NCBI RefSeq assembly: GCF_014164785.1
Contig: NZ_JACJFN010000001.1
Coordinates: 744,001 to 808,000 of the forward strand
Origin: Aquipseudomonas guryensis
GTDB lineage: Bacteria; Pseudomonadota; Gammaproteobacteria; Pseudomonadales; Pseudomonadaceae
Length of the DNA: 64,000 nucleotides
Reading direction: 5' to 3'
In this document: positions 8,633-20,766 of the stretch, in pieces
Position numbering within the stretch: position 1 is the stretch's first letter
Layout: the number at the start of each line of letters is the position of its first letter
Translations under genes and position numbers: made by a program
Notes under the pieces: generated by a model
What the model was told of the DNA's origin: nothing
Seen by the model: the letters and a program-made list of their open reading frames with translations, nothing else
Database searches by the model: none

Positions 8633-9796
8633 TCAGGCCTTGGCGCGTTGTTCCAGCACTTCCACGGCCGGCAGCACCTTGCCCTCGACGAACTCGAGGA
8701 ACGCGCCACCACCGGTGGAGATATAGCTGATCTGCGCGCCGACGCCGTATTTGTCGATGGCGGCCAGGGTGTCGCCACCGCCGGCGATGGAGAACGCCGG
8801 GCTTTCGGCGATGGCCTGGGCCAGCACCTTGGTGCCGTTGCCGAACTGGTCGAATTCGAACACGCCGACCGGACCGTTCCACAGGATGGTCTTCGACGAC
8901 TTCAGCAGCTCGGCGAACTGCGCAGCAGTTTGCGGGCCAATGTCGAGGATCATGTCGTCCTCGGCCACATCGGCGACCAGCTTGATGCTGGCTTCGGCGT
9001 CTTCGGCGAAGGCCTTGGCCACCACCACGTCGACCGGCAGCGGCACGCTGACCTTGGCGGCGATGGCCTTGGCGGTGTCGATCAGGTCGGCCTCGTACAG
9101 CGACTTGCCGACCGGGAAACCGGCGGCGGCGAGGAAGGTGTTGGCGATGCCGCCGCCGACGATCAGCTGGTCGCAGATCTGGCTCAGGCTGTTCAGCACG
9201 TCGAGCTTGGTCGACACCTTGGAGCCGGCAACGATGGCCGCCATCGGCTTGGCCGGGTTGCCCAGGGCCTTGCCCAGGGCGTCCAACTCGGCCGCCAGCA
9301 GCGGGCCGGCGCAGGCGACCTTGGCGAACTTGGCCACGCCGTGGGTCGAACCCTCGGCGCGGTGGGCGGTGCCGAAGGCGTCCATGACGAACACGTCGCA
9401 CAGGGCGGCGTATTGCTGGGCCAGCTCGTCGGCGTTCTTCTTCTCGCCCTTGTTGAAGCGCACGTTCTCGAACAGCACGATCTCGCCGGCCTTGAGTTCA
9501 ACGCCGCCCAGATAATCCGCCACCAGCGGTACGTCATGGCCCAGAGCCTTGCTCAGGTAGGCCGCCACCGGCGCCAGGCTGTTCTCGGCGCTGAACTCGC
9601 CCTCGGTCGGGCGACCCAGGTGCGAGCAGACCATGACTGCCGCGCCCTTCTCCAGGGCCAGCTTGATGGTCGGCAGGGAGGCGAGGATGCGCGCGTCGCT
9701 CTTCACCACGCCGTCTTTTACCGGGACGTTGAGGTCTTCGCGGATCAGCACGCGCTTACCGGCGAGGTCGAGGTCGGTCATCTTCAAAACAGTCAT
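8633..9796 (-). CDS. pgk: Phosphoglycerate kinase
   Basis: A 387-residue cytoplasmic enzyme that transfers the phosphoryl group between 1,3-bisphosphoglycerate and ADP. The N-terminal substrate loop is visible as LIREDLNVP and [20 protein letters not shown], and the nucleotide-binding C-terminal half has [20 protein letters not shown] and [13 protein letters not shown]. Length is normal. It starts two bases after the epd stop codon, with its ribosome-binding site (AAGGA) inside the end of epd, so translational coupling is likely. Third gene of the operon. Confidence 0.97.
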   Translation of the reverse strand: MTVLKMTDLDLAGKRVLIREDLNVPVKDGVVKSDARILASLPTIKLALEKGAAVMVCSHLGRPTEGEFSAENSLAPVAAYLSKALGHDVPLVADYLGGVELKAGEIVLFENVRFNKGEKKNADELAQQYAALCDVFVMDAFGTAHRAEGSTHGVAKFAKVACAGPLLAAELDALGKALGNPAKPMAAIVAGSKVSTKLDVLNSLSQICDQLIVGGGIANTFLAAAGFPVGKSLYEADLIDTAKAIAAKVSVPLPVDVVVAKAFAEDAEASIKLVADVAEDDMILDIGPQTAAQFAELLKSSKTILWNGPVGVFEFDQFGNGTKVLAQAIAESPAFSIAGGGDTLAAIDKYGVGAQISYISTGGGAFLEFVEGKVLPAVEVLEQRAKA

Positions 9797-9798
9797 GG

Positions 9799-10881
9799 TC
9801 AGTCCTTCACAAGGGGCTGGTTAGTGGCTTTCTGTTCAGTGGAACAGGCAGAAACATCGAGAAAATGTTGGGCAACGTCGAGCATGCGGTTGGCAAACCC
9901 CCACTCGTTGTCGAACCAGGCCAGCAGGTTCACCAGGCGCGGGCCGGATACACGGGTCTGGCTGCCGTCGACAATCGCCGAATGGGCGTCGTGGTTGAAG
10001 TCGCAGCTGGCGTGGGGCAGTTCGGTGTAGGCCAGCAGGCCTTGCAGCGGGCCACTGGTGGCGGCCTCACGCAGCACCCGGTTGATCTCTTCGGCACTGG
10101 TGTCGCGGGCGGTTTGCAGGGTGATATCCAGGCAGGACACATTGACCGTCGGCACCCGAATGGCCTTTGCCTGAATGCGCCCGGTCAGTTCCGGCAGCAG
10201 GCGTTCGATACCACGGGCCAGACCGGTCGACACCGGGATCACCGACTGGAAGGCCGAGCGCGTGCGGCGCAGGTCTTCATGGTGGTAGGCGTCGATCACC
10301 GGCTGGTCGTTCATCGCCGAGTGGATGGTGGTAATCGATACGTACTCGATCCCCACCGTCTCGTTGAGCAGCTTGAGCAGCGGCACCCCACAATTGGTGG
10401 TGCAGGAGGCGTTCGACACCAGTTGCTCGGCGCCCGTCAGGCAGGCCTGATTGACGCCGAACACCACGGTGGCATCGATATCCGCCTCGCTGGCCATCGG
10501 CTGGGAGAACAGCACCCGGGGCGCACCGGCAGCGAGGAAGCGCTCGGCATCGGCACGACTGTGGTAGACGCCAGAGCACTCCAGCACCAGGTCGATGTCC
10601 AGCGCAGCCCAGTCGATGGCCTCGGGGGTGGCCTGACGCAGCACCCTCACGCAGTTGCCATTGATATGCAGGCAATCGCCGTCGACTTTCACCTCGCCGG
10701 GGAAGCGGCCGTGGGTGGAGTCGAAGCGAGTCAGGTATTCGATGCTGGCCTGGTCGGCCAGGTCGTTCAGCGCGACTATCTCGAAACCGGCCGCGGCGCC
10801 GCGCTCGTGCAAGGCGCGCAGCACGCAACGACCGATGCGGCCGTAGCCGTTGAGGGCGACTTTATAGGGGCGTTTGGCCAT
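9799..10881 (-). CDS. epd: Erythrose-4-phosphate dehydrogenase (GAPDH family)
   Basis: A 360-residue NAD-dependent dehydrogenase of the GAPDH family. The Rossmann start [16 protein letters not shown] and the active-site loop SNASCTTNC (nucleophile Cys160) are clear. Position between tkt and pgk and overall sequence suggest erythrose-4-phosphate dehydrogenase, which feeds the pyridoxal 5'-phosphate route, rather than glycolytic GapA; the two cannot be fully separated by eye. I start it at the ATG at 10881 ([12 protein letters not shown]), thirteen codons inside the longest frame, because family members begin there. Confidence 0.9.
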   Translation of the reverse strand: MAKRPYKVALNGYGRIGRCVLRALHERGAAAGFEIVALNDLADQASIEYLTRFDSTHGRFPGEVKVDGDCLHINGNCVRVLRQATPEAIDWAALDIDLVLECSGVYHSRADAERFLAAGAPRVLFSQPMASEADIDATVVFGVNQACLTGAEQLVSNASCTTNCGVPLLKLLNETVGIEYVSITTIHSAMNDQPVIDAYHHEDLRRTRSAFQSVIPVSTGLARGIERLLPELTGRIQAKAIRVPTVNVSCLDITLQTARDTSAEEINRVLREAATSGPLQGLLAYTELPHASCDFNHDAHSAIVDGSQTRVSGPRLVNLLAWFDNEWGFANRMLDVAQHFLDVSACSTEQKATNQPLVKD

Positions 10882-10932
10882 GGTGGTCTCGGGCAGGGTG
10901 CGGTGGCTGGCGGCAGCCACCGCAGCACGGCC

Positions 10933-12933
<2,001 letters not shown>

Positions 12934-13053
12934 CGCTGATCTCCTGGACGGACTGTTACTTAATGAAAGGGCGGAAAAAGGCGCGCATTTTCGCCCAGCC
13001 AGGCGCTTCGGGGCAATGAAAGATCGACGAAAGCTGCCGGCCGACTCGCCCAG

Positions 13054-13085
13054 ACACCAATATCAAAAAGTTTTGATATTGGTGT
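13054..13085. promoter_or_regulatory. Perfect 15-bp-arm palindrome, probable operator of the ArsR-type regulator
   Basis: ACACCAATATCAAAA, two central bases (AG), then the exact reverse complement TTTTGATATTGGTGT. It is AT-rich against a GC-rich background and sits 37 bases before the ArsR-family/methyltransferase gene and 120 bases before the divergent tkt start. ArsR-family dimers bind such inverted repeats. That it is the autoregulatory site of the adjacent regulator is inference from position and symmetry. Confidence 0.65.
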
Positions 13086-13122
13086 TGCTGGATGAAAAGT
13101 GACCGACTAGACTGCCGCCACT

Positions 13123-14118
13123 ATGAATATGCGCGTGCCCCAACTGCGTTTTGAGCCAGCCGATGAGCTCGCCGCCCTGTGCAAGGCCGGCGGCGATCCG
13201 CTGCGCCTGAACGTGCTGCGCGCGCTGACCAACGACTCGTTCGGCGTGCTGGAGCTGGCGCAGATCTTCGCCATCGGCCAGTCGGGCATGAGTCACCATC
13301 TCAAGGTGCTGGCCCAGGCCGGCCTGGTGGCCACCCGCCGCGAAGGCAATGCGATCTTCTACCGCCGCGCACTGCCGCACAGCGAACTGCTCGGCGGCAC
13401 CCTGCATGGCGCGCTGCTGGCGGAGGTCGATGAACTGCAACTGCCAGCCGAGGTGCAGGAGCGTATCGCCGCTGTGCACGCCCAGCGCGCCGCCGCCAGC
13501 CGCGACTTCTTCGCCAAGACAGCGGACAAGTTCCAGGCCCAGCAGGACCTGATCGCCGGCCTGCCGCAGTACCGCGACAGCGTGCTGGCCCTGCTCGATG
13601 CGCTGGGCTTCGCCGCCGGAGCCACGGCCCTGGAAGTCGGCCCCGGCGATGGCGGCTTCCTGCCGGAGCTGGCACGGCGCTTCAGCCAGGTGACCGCGCT
13701 GGACAACAGTGCGGCGATGCTGGAACTGGCGCGCCAGCGCTGCGCGCAAGAACAACTGGGCAATGTCGAGCTGCTGCTCGCCGATGCCCTGAACGACGAG
13801 ATCGGCGCCGCCGACTGCGTGGTGGTGAACATGGTTCTGCACCATTTCGCCGCCCCGGCCGAGGCACTGAAGCAGCTGGCGCGCCTGGTCAAACCGGCCG
13901 GTAGCCTGCTGATCACCGAGTTGTGCAGCCATGACCAGAGTTGGGCCAGGACGGCCTGCGGCGATCTCTGGCTCGGCTTCGAACAGGAAGACTTGGCCCG
14001 TTGGGCCGATGCCGCGGGGCTCACGCCCGGCGAGAGCCTCTATGTGGGCCTCAAGAACGGCTTTCAGATTCAGGTACGGCACTTCGCCAAGCCGGATGCG
14101 AAGCAAACCCAGGAATGA
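13123..14118 (+). CDS. sahR: ArsR-family regulator fused to a SAM-dependent methyltransferase domain (SahR-like)
   Basis: A 331-residue two-domain protein. Residues about 10-90 are an ArsR-type winged helix with the recognition helix region SGMSHHLKVLAQAGLVATRREG; no metal-binding cysteine motif is seen. Residues about 135-325 form a class I methyltransferase fold with motif I ALEVGPGDGG (169-178) and the later VLHHFAAPAEALKQLARLVKPAG. This architecture next to metK fits SahR, a regulator of S-adenosylmethionine-cycle genes that senses S-adenosylhomocysteine. The gene is 13 bases ahead of metK, so the two are probably one operon, likely controlled by the palindrome just upstream. The ATG at 13129 is an alternative start. 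Confidence 0.82.
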   Translation: MNMRVPQLRFEPADELAALCKAGGDPLRLNVLRALTNDSFGVLELAQIFAIGQSGMSHHLKVLAQAGLVATRREGNAIFYRRALPHSELLGGTLHGALLAEVDELQLPAEVQERIAAVHAQRAAASRDFFAKTADKFQAQQDLIAGLPQYRDSVLALLDALGFAAGATALEVGPGDGGFLPELARRFSQVTALDNSAAMLELARQRCAQEQLGNVELLLADALNDEIGAADCVVVNMVLHHFAAPAEALKQLARLVKPAGSLLITELCSHDQSWARTACGDLWLGFEQEDLARWADAAGLTPGESLYVGLKNGFQIQVRHFAKPDAKQTQE

Positions 14119-14131
14119 ATAGGATTTTGAA

Positions 14132-15322
14132 ATGAGCGAATACTCCCTGTTTACCTCCGAGTCCGTGTCCGAAGGCCATCCGGACAAGATCGCCGACCAG
14201 ATTTCCGATGCCGTCCTCGACGCCATCATCGCCCAGGACAAACACGCCCGCGTGGCCGTGGAGACCCTGGTCAAGACCGGCGTAGCCATCGTCGCCGGCG
14301 AAGTCACCACCAGCGCCTGGGTCGACCTGGAACAGATCGTCCGCGACGTGATCTGCGACATCGGCTACACCAACTCCGACGTCGGCTTCGACGGCGCCAC
14401 CTGCGGCGTGCTGAACATCATTGGCAAGCAGTCCCCGGACATCAACCAGGGCGTCGACCGCGCCAAGCCGGAAGACCAGGGCGCCGGCGACCAGGGCCTG
14501 ATGTTCGGCTACGCCAGCAACGAAACCGACGTGCTGATGCCGGCGCCGATCCGTCTGTCCCACGCCCTGGTCGAGCGCCAGGCCGAAGCGCGCAAGTCCG
14601 GCCTGCTGCCATGGCTGCGCCCGGACGCCAAGAGCCAGGTCACCTGCCAGTACGAGAACGGCAAGGTGGTCGGCATCGACGCCGTGGTGCTGTCCACCCA
14701 GCACAACCCGGAGGTCAGCCTGAGCGACCTGCGCGAGGCGGTGATGGAGCTGATCATCAAGCACACCCTGCCGGCCGAGCTGCTGCACAAGGACACCCAG
14801 TTCCACATCAACCCGACCGGCAACTTCGTGATCGGTGGCCCGGTGGGCGACTGCGGCCTGACCGGGCGCAAGATCATCGTCGACAGCTACGGCGGCATGG
14901 CCCGTCACGGCGGCGGCGCGTTCTCCGGCAAGGACCCATCCAAGGTTGACCGTTCGGCGGCCTACGCCGGCCGTTACGTGGCGAAGAACATCGTCGCCGC
15001 CGGCCTGGCCGACCGCTGCGAGATCCAGGTCTCCTACGCCATCGGCGTGGCCCAGCCGACCTCGATCTCGATCAACACCTTCGGCACCCACAAGATCGCC
15101 GAAGACAAGATCATCCAGCTGGTGCGCGAAGTGTTCGACCTGCGTCCGTACGCCATCACCAAGATGCTCGACCTGCTCCACCCGATGTACCGCGCCACGG
15201 CGGCCTACGGCCACTTCGGCCGTACCCCGCAGGAAGTGACCGTGGCTGGCGACAGCTTCACCACCTTCACCTGGGAAAAGACCGACAAGGTTGCCGATCT
15301 GCGCGCTGCCGCCGGCCTGTAA
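14132..15322 (+). CDS. metK: S-adenosylmethionine synthetase
   Basis: A 396-residue cytoplasmic enzyme making S-adenosylmethionine from methionine and ATP. All signature segments are present: [19 protein letters not shown] at the N-terminus, [16 protein letters not shown] in the middle, and the glycine-rich [19 protein letters not shown]. It follows the SahR-like regulator by 13 bases and ends at a strong terminator. The pairing suggests SAM supply is matched to S-adenosylhomocysteine level through the upstream regulator. Confidence 0.98.
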   Translation: MSEYSLFTSESVSEGHPDKIADQISDAVLDAIIAQDKHARVAVETLVKTGVAIVAGEVTTSAWVDLEQIVRDVICDIGYTNSDVGFDGATCGVLNIIGKQSPDINQGVDRAKPEDQGAGDQGLMFGYASNETDVLMPAPIRLSHALVERQAEARKSGLLPWLRPDAKSQVTCQYENGKVVGIDAVVLSTQHNPEVSLSDLREAVMELIIKHTLPAELLHKDTQFHINPTGNFVIGGPVGDCGLTGRKIIVDSYGGMARHGGGAFSGKDPSKVDRSAAYAGRYVAKNIVAAGLADRCEIQVSYAIGVAQPTSISINTFGTHKIAEDKIIQLVREVFDLRPYAITKMLDLLHPMYRATAAYGHFGRTPQEVTVAGDSFTTFTWEKTDKVADLRAAAGL

Positions 15323-15337
15323 GCCTTGCCGCAATGC

Positions 15338-15366
15338 AAAAAGCCCCGCCTAGTTCGGGGCTTTTT
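15338..15366. terminator. Bidirectional terminator after metK
   Basis: An 11-bp stem (AAAAAGCCCCG / CGGGGCTTTTT) with a seven-base loop, flanked by A and T runs on both sides, between the convergent metK and small membrane-protein genes. It can serve both strands. Confidence 0.9.
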
Positions 15367-15382
15367 GTTGGGAAGTGGATTC

Positions 15383-15601
15383 TCAGCCGAACTGCAGGCC
15401 GCCACTGGCGTACATCAGACCCAGCCCGGAAACGAGAACCAGCAACGGGAAACGGATCGCCGGCTCGTAAATGGCAAAGATTGCCTGCGCAATGGGCGGG
15501 AAGATGAAATTCAGGACGCAGCACAGTAGCGACACCTGAATGCCACGGGCGACCGACCAGATGAAACCACTCAGGGCGATCAGCAAGCCGACGGTATTCA
15601 T
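15383..15601 (-). CDS. Small inner-membrane protein of unknown function
   Basis: A 72-residue hydrophobic protein with two or three predicted membrane segments (about residues 3-18, 22-42 and 49-68). I start it at the ATG at 15601 because of a perfect GGAGG seven bases upstream; the longer frame lacks a ribosome-binding site. It converges on metK, sharing the terminator. No family recognised; the sequence is proline- and aromatic-containing but has no catalytic motif. Confidence 0.65.
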   Translation of the reverse strand: MNTVGLLIALSGFIWSVARGIQVSLLCCVLNFIFPPIAQAIFAIYEPAIRFPLLVLVSGLGLMYASGGLQFG

Positions 15602-15702
15602 GCACAAACCTCCATGTTCAGTCGCTGTCACTCCAGCGGGGCTGGCATTCTGCCTGCACCGCCCCGTGATCGGCAATTTACCCGGAAAGCAGAAGCTCAG
15701 CG

Positions 15703-17016
15703 CTATACCGCATCGCGCGGCAGCAGCAACCCCAGCGGCAGGCAGATGCGCGCCTCCAAGCCACCGCCGGAGCGGTTGCGCAGCTCGACGCTGCCGCCGT
15801 GCAGCGAGGCGATGCGCTTGACGATGGCCAGACCGAGGCCGGTGCCCTTGCCGCCACGGGCACGATCACCACGGATAAAAGGATTGAACAGCTCGCCCAG
15901 CTCGGCCGGATCGATGCCCGGGCCGCGGTCCAGCACGCTGAGCACTACATAGGGTGCGCTGCTGTCGCCAGACAGATTGGCCACCACCTCGACTCCCTGG
16001 CCGCCATAGCGCAGGGCGTTTTCCAGCAGGTTGGTCAGCAGGCGCTTCATCGACACCCGGCGCAGCGGGAACGGCGGCACCTGCTCCAGGCACAGGCGCA
16101 CCTGCTCACGCTGCTGGTTGTAGGGCGCCACCACTTCACGCACCAGCTCGCTGAGGTCACAGGATTCCGGCTTCTCGTCGCGGCCGTCGCGGATGAAGGC
16201 GAGGAACTGGTCGAGGATGGCGTCCATGTCCTCGATATCGCGGATCATGTCCTCGGTCAGTTCCGAGTCGCTGTCGAGCAACTCCAGCGACAGGCGTAAG
16301 CGGGTCAGCGGCGTGCGCAGGTCATGGGACACCCCGGCCAGCATCAGCTCGCGCTCGCGGGCGCCCTGCTCGACATCCTCGGCCATCTGGTTGAAGGCGC
16401 GGTAGACCTCGGTCATCTCGCTCGGCGTGTCGCTTACCGGCAGCCGTACGCTGCGCCCCTGGCCGAGCTGGCGGGCGGCGAACACCAGGCGCTTGAGCGG
16501 CGCGCTGAGCTGGCGCACGAAGATCCACGCCGCCGCCGTGGACAGCAGGCCGATGCCGAGGAACCAGCCGAGCACACTCCAGATCTTCTGCCCACGCAGC
16601 GGGTGCGGATACAGCGGCACCTTGGTCCAGCCGTCACCCAGATTCGGCGCCCGCACCCACAGCGCAGGCGGGCTCTTGACCCGTACCCGCACCTCGGTGT
16701 CCGGACCCAGCTCGGCCTGCATCTGGCGTAGAAATATTTCCGAATAGGGCCAGTGCTGTTCGGTCGGCGGCACCTGGTCGGCGCTCACCTGTTTCAGGGT
16801 CGCCGCGGCGGCGATATGCGCACGGTCCTCGGGATCGGCCGCCCAATAGGCACGCAGGGTCAGCGCGGCACCGTGGCTGTACTGACGATCGACCAGCACG
16901 TCCTCGTTCATCATCAGGTAGACCAAGGTCAGCGCCTTGGAAAACAGCACGACGATAAGCACCAGCCAGAGGGTGCGGGCGAAGAAGCTTTGCGGGAACC
17001 AGAGCGGGGTTTTCAT
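15703..17016 (-). CDS. envZ: Sensor histidine kinase EnvZ (AmgS-like)
   Basis: A 437-residue inner-membrane histidine kinase. Two membrane segments (about residues 13-36 and 147-168) bracket a 110-residue periplasmic loop. HAMP spans about 169-221, the phosphorylated histidine is H231 in AGVSHDLRTPLTRLRL, and the ATPase domain has the N box NLLENALRYGG and G boxes DRGPGI and GKGTGLGLAI. It follows ompR on the same strand after a 102-base gap holding a REP hairpin. In P. aeruginosa the equivalent pair is AmgR/AmgS, which responds to envelope stress, including from aminoglycosides (from memory). Confidence 0.95.
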   Translation of the reverse strand: MKTPLWFPQSFFARTLWLVLIVVLFSKALTLVYLMMNEDVLVDRQYSHGAALTLRAYWAADPEDRAHIAAAATLKQVSADQVPPTEQHWPYSEIFLRQMQAELGPDTEVRVRVKSPPALWVRAPNLGDGWTKVPLYPHPLRGQKIWSVLGWFLGIGLLSTAAAWIFVRQLSAPLKRLVFAARQLGQGRSVRLPVSDTPSEMTEVYRAFNQMAEDVEQGARERELMLAGVSHDLRTPLTRLRLSLELLDSDSELTEDMIRDIEDMDAILDQFLAFIRDGRDEKPESCDLSELVREVVAPYNQQREQVRLCLEQVPPFPLRRVSMKRLLTNLLENALRYGGQGVEVVANLSGDSSAPYVVLSVLDRGPGIDPAELGELFNPFIRGDRARGGKGTGLGLAIVKRIASLHGGSVELRNRSGGGLEARICLPLGLLLPRDAV

Positions 17017-17032
17017 CAGGGCGACGCGATAC

Positions 17033-17093
17033 CTGTAGGAGCCAGCTTAATGGCGATGGGGTGAGGGGATCGCCAGCAAGCTGGCTCCTACAG
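17033..17093. repeat. REP-type hairpin between ompR and envZ
   Basis: CTGTAGGAGCCAGCTT at 17033-17048 pairs exactly with AAGCTGGCTCCTACAG at 17078-17093, with an inner 7-bp pair (TGGCGAT / ATCGCCA) and an 11-base loop. The sequence resembles the dispersed Pseudomonas REP family (GTAGGAGC...GCTCCTAC). It lies within the ompR-envZ operon. Confidence 0.8.
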
Positions 17094-17118
17094 CACCCCG
17101 AACGAGCGTGATACCGAG

Positions 17119-17850
17119 TTACTTGCTGCCATCCGGCACAAACACGTAGCCCACGCCCCACACCGTCTGGATATAGCGCGGCTTGGACGGGTCCGGCTCG
17201 ATCAGCCGGCGCAGACGGGAGATCTGCACATCGATGGATCGTTCCAGGGCGTCCCACTCGCGGCCACGGGCCAGGTTCATCAGCTTGTCGCGGGTCAGCG
17301 GCTCGCGGGCATGCTGGACCAGGGCCTTGAGGACGGCGAACTCGCCGGTGGTGAGCATGTGTACTTCTTCACCCTTCTTCAGCTCGCGGGTAGCCAGGGA
17401 CAGCTCGTACTCGCCAAAGCTGACGCTCTCGTCCTCGCTGCCCGGCGCACCCGGCACCACCGGCGTCTGGCGGCGCAGCACGGCCTTGATCCGCGCCAGC
17501 AGCTCGCGCGGGTTGAACGGCTTGGCCAGGTAGTCGTCGGCACCCTGCTCCAGGCCCTGGATGCGGCTGGTCTCGTCGCCCTTGGCGGTGAGCATGATGA
17601 TCGGCAGCTGGTTGTTCGCCGCGCGCAGGCGGCCGCAGGCGGACAGGCCGTCCTCACCCGGCAGCATGAGGTCGAGCACCAGCAGCTGGAACAGCTCGCG
17701 GGCCAGCAGGCGGTCCATCTGCTCGACGTTCTCCACCGCACGCACGCGGTAACCCTGCTCGCTGAGGAAACGCTCCAACAGGCGGCGCAGGCCGGGGTCA
17801 TCGTCGACAATGAGGATCTTCTCGCCTTCCACTACAGGTGTGCTGCTCAT
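17119..17850 (-). CDS. ompR: Response regulator OmpR (AmgR-like)
   Basis: A 243-residue OmpR/PhoB-type response regulator. The receiver domain has the acidic pocket ILIVDDDPG and the phosphoacceptor Asp60 in VLDLMLPGEDG; the C-terminal winged helix ends with RLRRLIEPDPSKPRYIQTVWGVGYVF. The ATG at 17850 has GGGAG seven bases upstream and yields the normal family length, so I reject the 21-codon extension. First gene of the ompR-envZ operon. Controls envelope-stress or osmotic genes with EnvZ. Confidence 0.96.
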   Translation of the reverse strand: MSSTPVVEGEKILIVDDDPGLRRLLERFLSEQGYRVRAVENVEQMDRLLARELFQLLVLDLMLPGEDGLSACGRLRAANNQLPIIMLTAKGDETSRIQGLEQGADDYLAKPFNPRELLARIKAVLRRQTPVVPGAPGSEDESVSFGEYELSLATRELKKGEEVHMLTTGEFAVLKALVQHAREPLTRDKLMNLARGREWDALERSIDVQISRLRRLIEPDPSKPRYIQTVWGVGYVFVPDGSK

Positions 17851-17964
17851 GATTTCTCCCATTCGAAGTGCCGGCATTATTGCCCAGCACCGATGATTGG
17901 CGGCTGCCCCCATTGTTAGCAGATTTTTCCCCGAACGGTTCCCAATGCCGCAAGGACCGGTGTT

Positions 17965-17970
17965 TATAAT
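17965..17970 (+). promoter_or_regulatory. Candidate -10 element for tex
   Basis: A perfect TATAAT 63 bases before the tex start codon, in the ompR-tex divergent region. No convincing -35 hexamer is seen at the right distance, so only the -10 element is proposed. Confidence 0.4.
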
Positions 17971-18033
17971 GCGGCGCTTTCGTGCCGGGCAGCCTCAGGG
18001 CGGCCGGCTGGTGTTCTCCGTCAGGTGTTTTAA

Positions 18034-20367
18034 ATGGACAGTATCAACACTCGCATCGCCGCAGAACTGGGCGTGCGCCCACAACAGGTCGCCGCCGCCG
18101 TGGCCCTGCTCGATGAAGGCTCCACCGTGCCATTCATCGCCCGCTACCGTAAGGAAGTCACCGGCAGCCTGGACGATACCCAGCTGCGCAACCTGGAAGA
18201 ACGCCTGCGTTACCTGCGCGAACTGGACGAGCGCCGCGCCGCGATCCTCGCCAGCATCGAGGAACAGGGCAAACTGACCCCCGAGCTGAGCCGCGAGATC
18301 AACCTGGCCGAAACCAAGACGCGCCTCGAAGACCTCTACCTGCCGTACAAGCAGAAGCGCCGCACCAAGGGCCAGATCGCCCTGGAAGCCGGCCTCGGCG
18401 AGTTGGCCGACGGCCTGTTCAACGACCCGACGCTGAATCCGGAAGACCAGGCCGCGCGCTTCGTCGATGCCGATAAAGGCTTCGCCGACGTCAAGGCCGT
18501 GCTCGAAGGCGCCAAGTACATCCTCATGGAGCGCTTCGCCGAAGATGCCACCTTGCTCGAGCGCCTGCGCAGCTTCCTCAAGGACAACGCCACCCTCAGC
18601 GCCCGCGTGGTTGCTGGCAAGGAGGCCGAGGGTGCCAAGTTCAGCGACTACTTCGAGCACGACGAAGCCTTCAAGGGCGTACCCTCGCACCGCGCCCTGG
18701 CGATCTTCCGTGGGCGCAACGAAGGCATCCTCGGCGCCAGCCTCAAGGTCGGTGACGAAGCGCCAGGCACTATGCACCCGTGCGAGCTGATGATCGGCGA
18801 GCGCTTCGGCATCGACAACCGTGGCCGCGCTGCCGACAAGTGGCTGGGCGAGGTGGTGCGCTGGACCTGGAAGGTCAAGCTCTACACCCACCTGGAAACC
18901 GACCTGTTCAGCGAGCTGCGCGAGAAGGCCGAAGACGAGGCGATCAACGTCTTCGCCCGCAACCTGCATGACTTGCTGCTGGCCGCCCCGGCGGGCCCAC
19001 GCGCCACGCTGGCACTCGACCCGGGCCTGCGTACCGGCTGCAAGGTGGCCGTGGTCGATGCCACCGGCAAGGTGCTGGAAACCGCCACCGTCTACCCGCA
19101 CGCGCCGCGCAACGACTGGGACGGCACCCTGGCGATCCTCGCCAAGCTATGCGCCAAGCACGCGGTGGATCTGATCTCGATCGGCAACGGCACCGCCAGC
19201 CGCGAGACCGACAAGCTGGCCGCCGACCTGATCAAGAAACTGCCGGGCCTCAAGCTGACCAAAGTCATGGTCAGCGAAGCCGGCGCTTCGGTGTACTCAG
19301 CCTCCGAGCTGGCCGCCAAGGAATTCCCCGACCTCGACGTGTCGCTGCGCGGCGCCGTTTCCATCGCCCGCCGCCTGCAGGACCCGTTGGCCGAGCTGGT
19401 GAAGATCGACCCGAAATCCATCGGTGTCGGCCAGTACCAGCACGACGTGTCGCAGCTCAAGCTGGCGCGTTCGCTGGACGCGGTGGTCGAGGACTGCGTG
19501 AACGCCGTCGGCGTCGATGTGAACACCGCCTCCGTCGCCCTGCTGGCGCGCATTTCCGGACTCAACACGACCCTGGCGCAGAATATCGTCAGCCACCGCG
19601 ACGCCAACGGTGCATTCAAGACCCGCGCCGAGTTGAAGAAGGTGCCGCGCCTCGGCGAGAAGACCTTCGAGCAGGCCGCCGGCTTCCTCCGTGTGATGAA
19701 CGGCGACAACCCGCTGGACGCCTCCGCCGTGCACCCGGAGACCTATCCGCTGGTGCAGCGCATTGCCCAGGGCACCGAACGCGATATCCGTTCGCTGCTC
19801 GGCGACTCGGCCTTCCTGCGCCGCCTCGACCCGGCCAAGTTCACCGACGAACAGTTCGGCCTGCCGACCGTCACCGACATCCTCAAGGAACTCGACAAAC
19901 CCGGCCGCGACCCGCGCCCGGAGTTCAAGACCGCCGAGTTCCAGGACGGCGTGGAAACCCTCAAGGACCTGCAGCCAGGCATGGTGCTGGAAGGCGTGGT
20001 AACCAACGTCACCAACTTCGGCGCCTTCGTCGACATCGGCGTACACCAGGACGGCCTGGTGCACATCTCGGCGTTGTCGGAGAAGTTCGTCAAGGACCCG
20101 TATGAGGTGGTCAAGGCCGGCGACATCGTCAAGGTCAAGGTCATGGAAGTGGACATCCCACGCAACCGCGTCGGCCTGTCCATGCGCATGAGCGACACCC
20201 CTGGCGAGAAGGTCGACGGCCCACGTGGCGGCAACCGCGGCAATGGCGGGCAGAACCGCGGCGGCGCCCAACCGCGCAGCGAGCGCCACTCCAGCCAGGA
20301 CAAGCCGGCCCCGGCCAATGCCGGCATGGCCGCGCTGTTCGCCAACGCCAAGCAATTGAAGAAGTAA
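18034..20367 (+). CDS. tex: RNA-binding transcription accessory protein Tex
   Basis: A 777-residue nucleic-acid-binding protein of the Tex family. It has the N-terminal Tex helices ([19 protein letters not shown]), a YqgF-like RNase H fold in the middle ([19 protein letters not shown]), helix-hairpin-helix motifs ([18 protein letters not shown]), and a C-terminal S1 domain (about residues 648-721, [20 protein letters not shown]). A Gly/Asn/Arg-rich tail follows. The ATG lies after an AGGTG-like site. The thioesterase gene follows after 3 bases, so the two form an operon. Tex is thought to act on RNA and transcription complexes. Confidence 0.97.
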   Translation: MDSINTRIAAELGVRPQQVAAAVALLDEGSTVPFIARYRKEVTGSLDDTQLRNLEERLRYLRELDERRAAILASIEEQGKLTPELSREINLAETKTRLEDLYLPYKQKRRTKGQIALEAGLGELADGLFNDPTLNPEDQAARFVDADKGFADVKAVLEGAKYILMERFAEDATLLERLRSFLKDNATLSARVVAGKEAEGAKFSDYFEHDEAFKGVPSHRALAIFRGRNEGILGASLKVGDEAPGTMHPCELMIGERFGIDNRGRAADKWLGEVVRWTWKVKLYTHLETDLFSELREKAEDEAINVFARNLHDLLLAAPAGPRATLALDPGLRTGCKVAVVDATGKVLETATVYPHAPRNDWDGTLAILAKLCAKHAVDLISIGNGTASRETDKLAADLIKKLPGLKLTKVMVSEAGASVYSASELAAKEFPDLDVSLRGAVSIARRLQDPLAELVKIDPKSIGVGQYQHDVSQLKLARSLDAVVEDCVNAVGVDVNTASVALLARISGLNTTLAQNIVSHRDANGAFKTRAELKKVPRLGEKTFEQAAGFLRVMNGDNPLDASAVHPETYPLVQRIAQGTERDIRSLLGDSAFLRRLDPAKFTDEQFGLPTVTDILKELDKPGRDPRPEFKTAEFQDGVETLKDLQPGMVLEGVVTNVTNFGAFVDIGVHQDGLVHISALSEKFVKDPYEVVKAGDIVKVKVMEVDIPRNRVGLSMRMSDTPGEKVDGPRGGNRGNGGQNRGGAQPRSERHSSQDKPAPANAGMAALFANAKQLKK

Positions 20368-20370
20368 GCC

Positions 20371-20757
20371 ATGACTACTCCCTCACCCGTTGGCCAGGAC
20401 AGCAACTTCAGCAAACTGCTGGGCATCCACATCGACAAGGCCGAGAACGGCGAAGCCCAGGCGCGCATGAGCATGCAGGAGCATCTGCTCAACCTGCACG
20501 GGCGCATGCACGGCGGCGCGCTTTTCTCGCTGATCGACACCACCCTCGGCCAGGCCAGCCACAGCCTGTTTGGCGGCGCGGCCGGCAGCATGACCCTGGA
20601 GTGCAAGGTCAACTACATCCGTGCGGTCGAGCAGGGAGAGATCCTCTGCACCGCCCGCGTGCTGAATGCCGGGCGCAAGGTGCATGTGCTGGAGGCCAAG
20701 GTGGAGCAAGCTGGCAAGCTGATCGCCACGGCCCAGGCCACCTTTATCTGCAAGTAG
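20371..20757 (+). CDS. PaaI-family hotdog thioesterase
   Basis: A 128-residue hotdog-fold acyl-CoA thioesterase of the PaaI/4HBT group. The segment LLNLHGRMHGGALFSLIDTTLGQA carries the conserved HGG(A) turn and the acidic residue on the following helix that activates water. The acyl-CoA substrate is not known. The start codon lies three bases after the tex stop, indicating co-transcription. No signal peptide. Confidence 0.9.
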   Translation: MTTPSPVGQDSNFSKLLGIHIDKAENGEAQARMSMQEHLLNLHGRMHGGALFSLIDTTLGQASHSLFGGAAGSMTLECKVNYIRAVEQGEILCTARVLNAGRKVHVLEAKVEQAGKLIATAQATFICK

Positions 20758-20766
20758 CGCCCCGTA

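Noticed and set aside
7488..9401. Long minus-strand frame that fuses an Arg-rich N-terminus to aldolase
   Set aside because: The N-terminal part is the out-of-frame shadow of pgk; the conserved aldolase start is at 8552.
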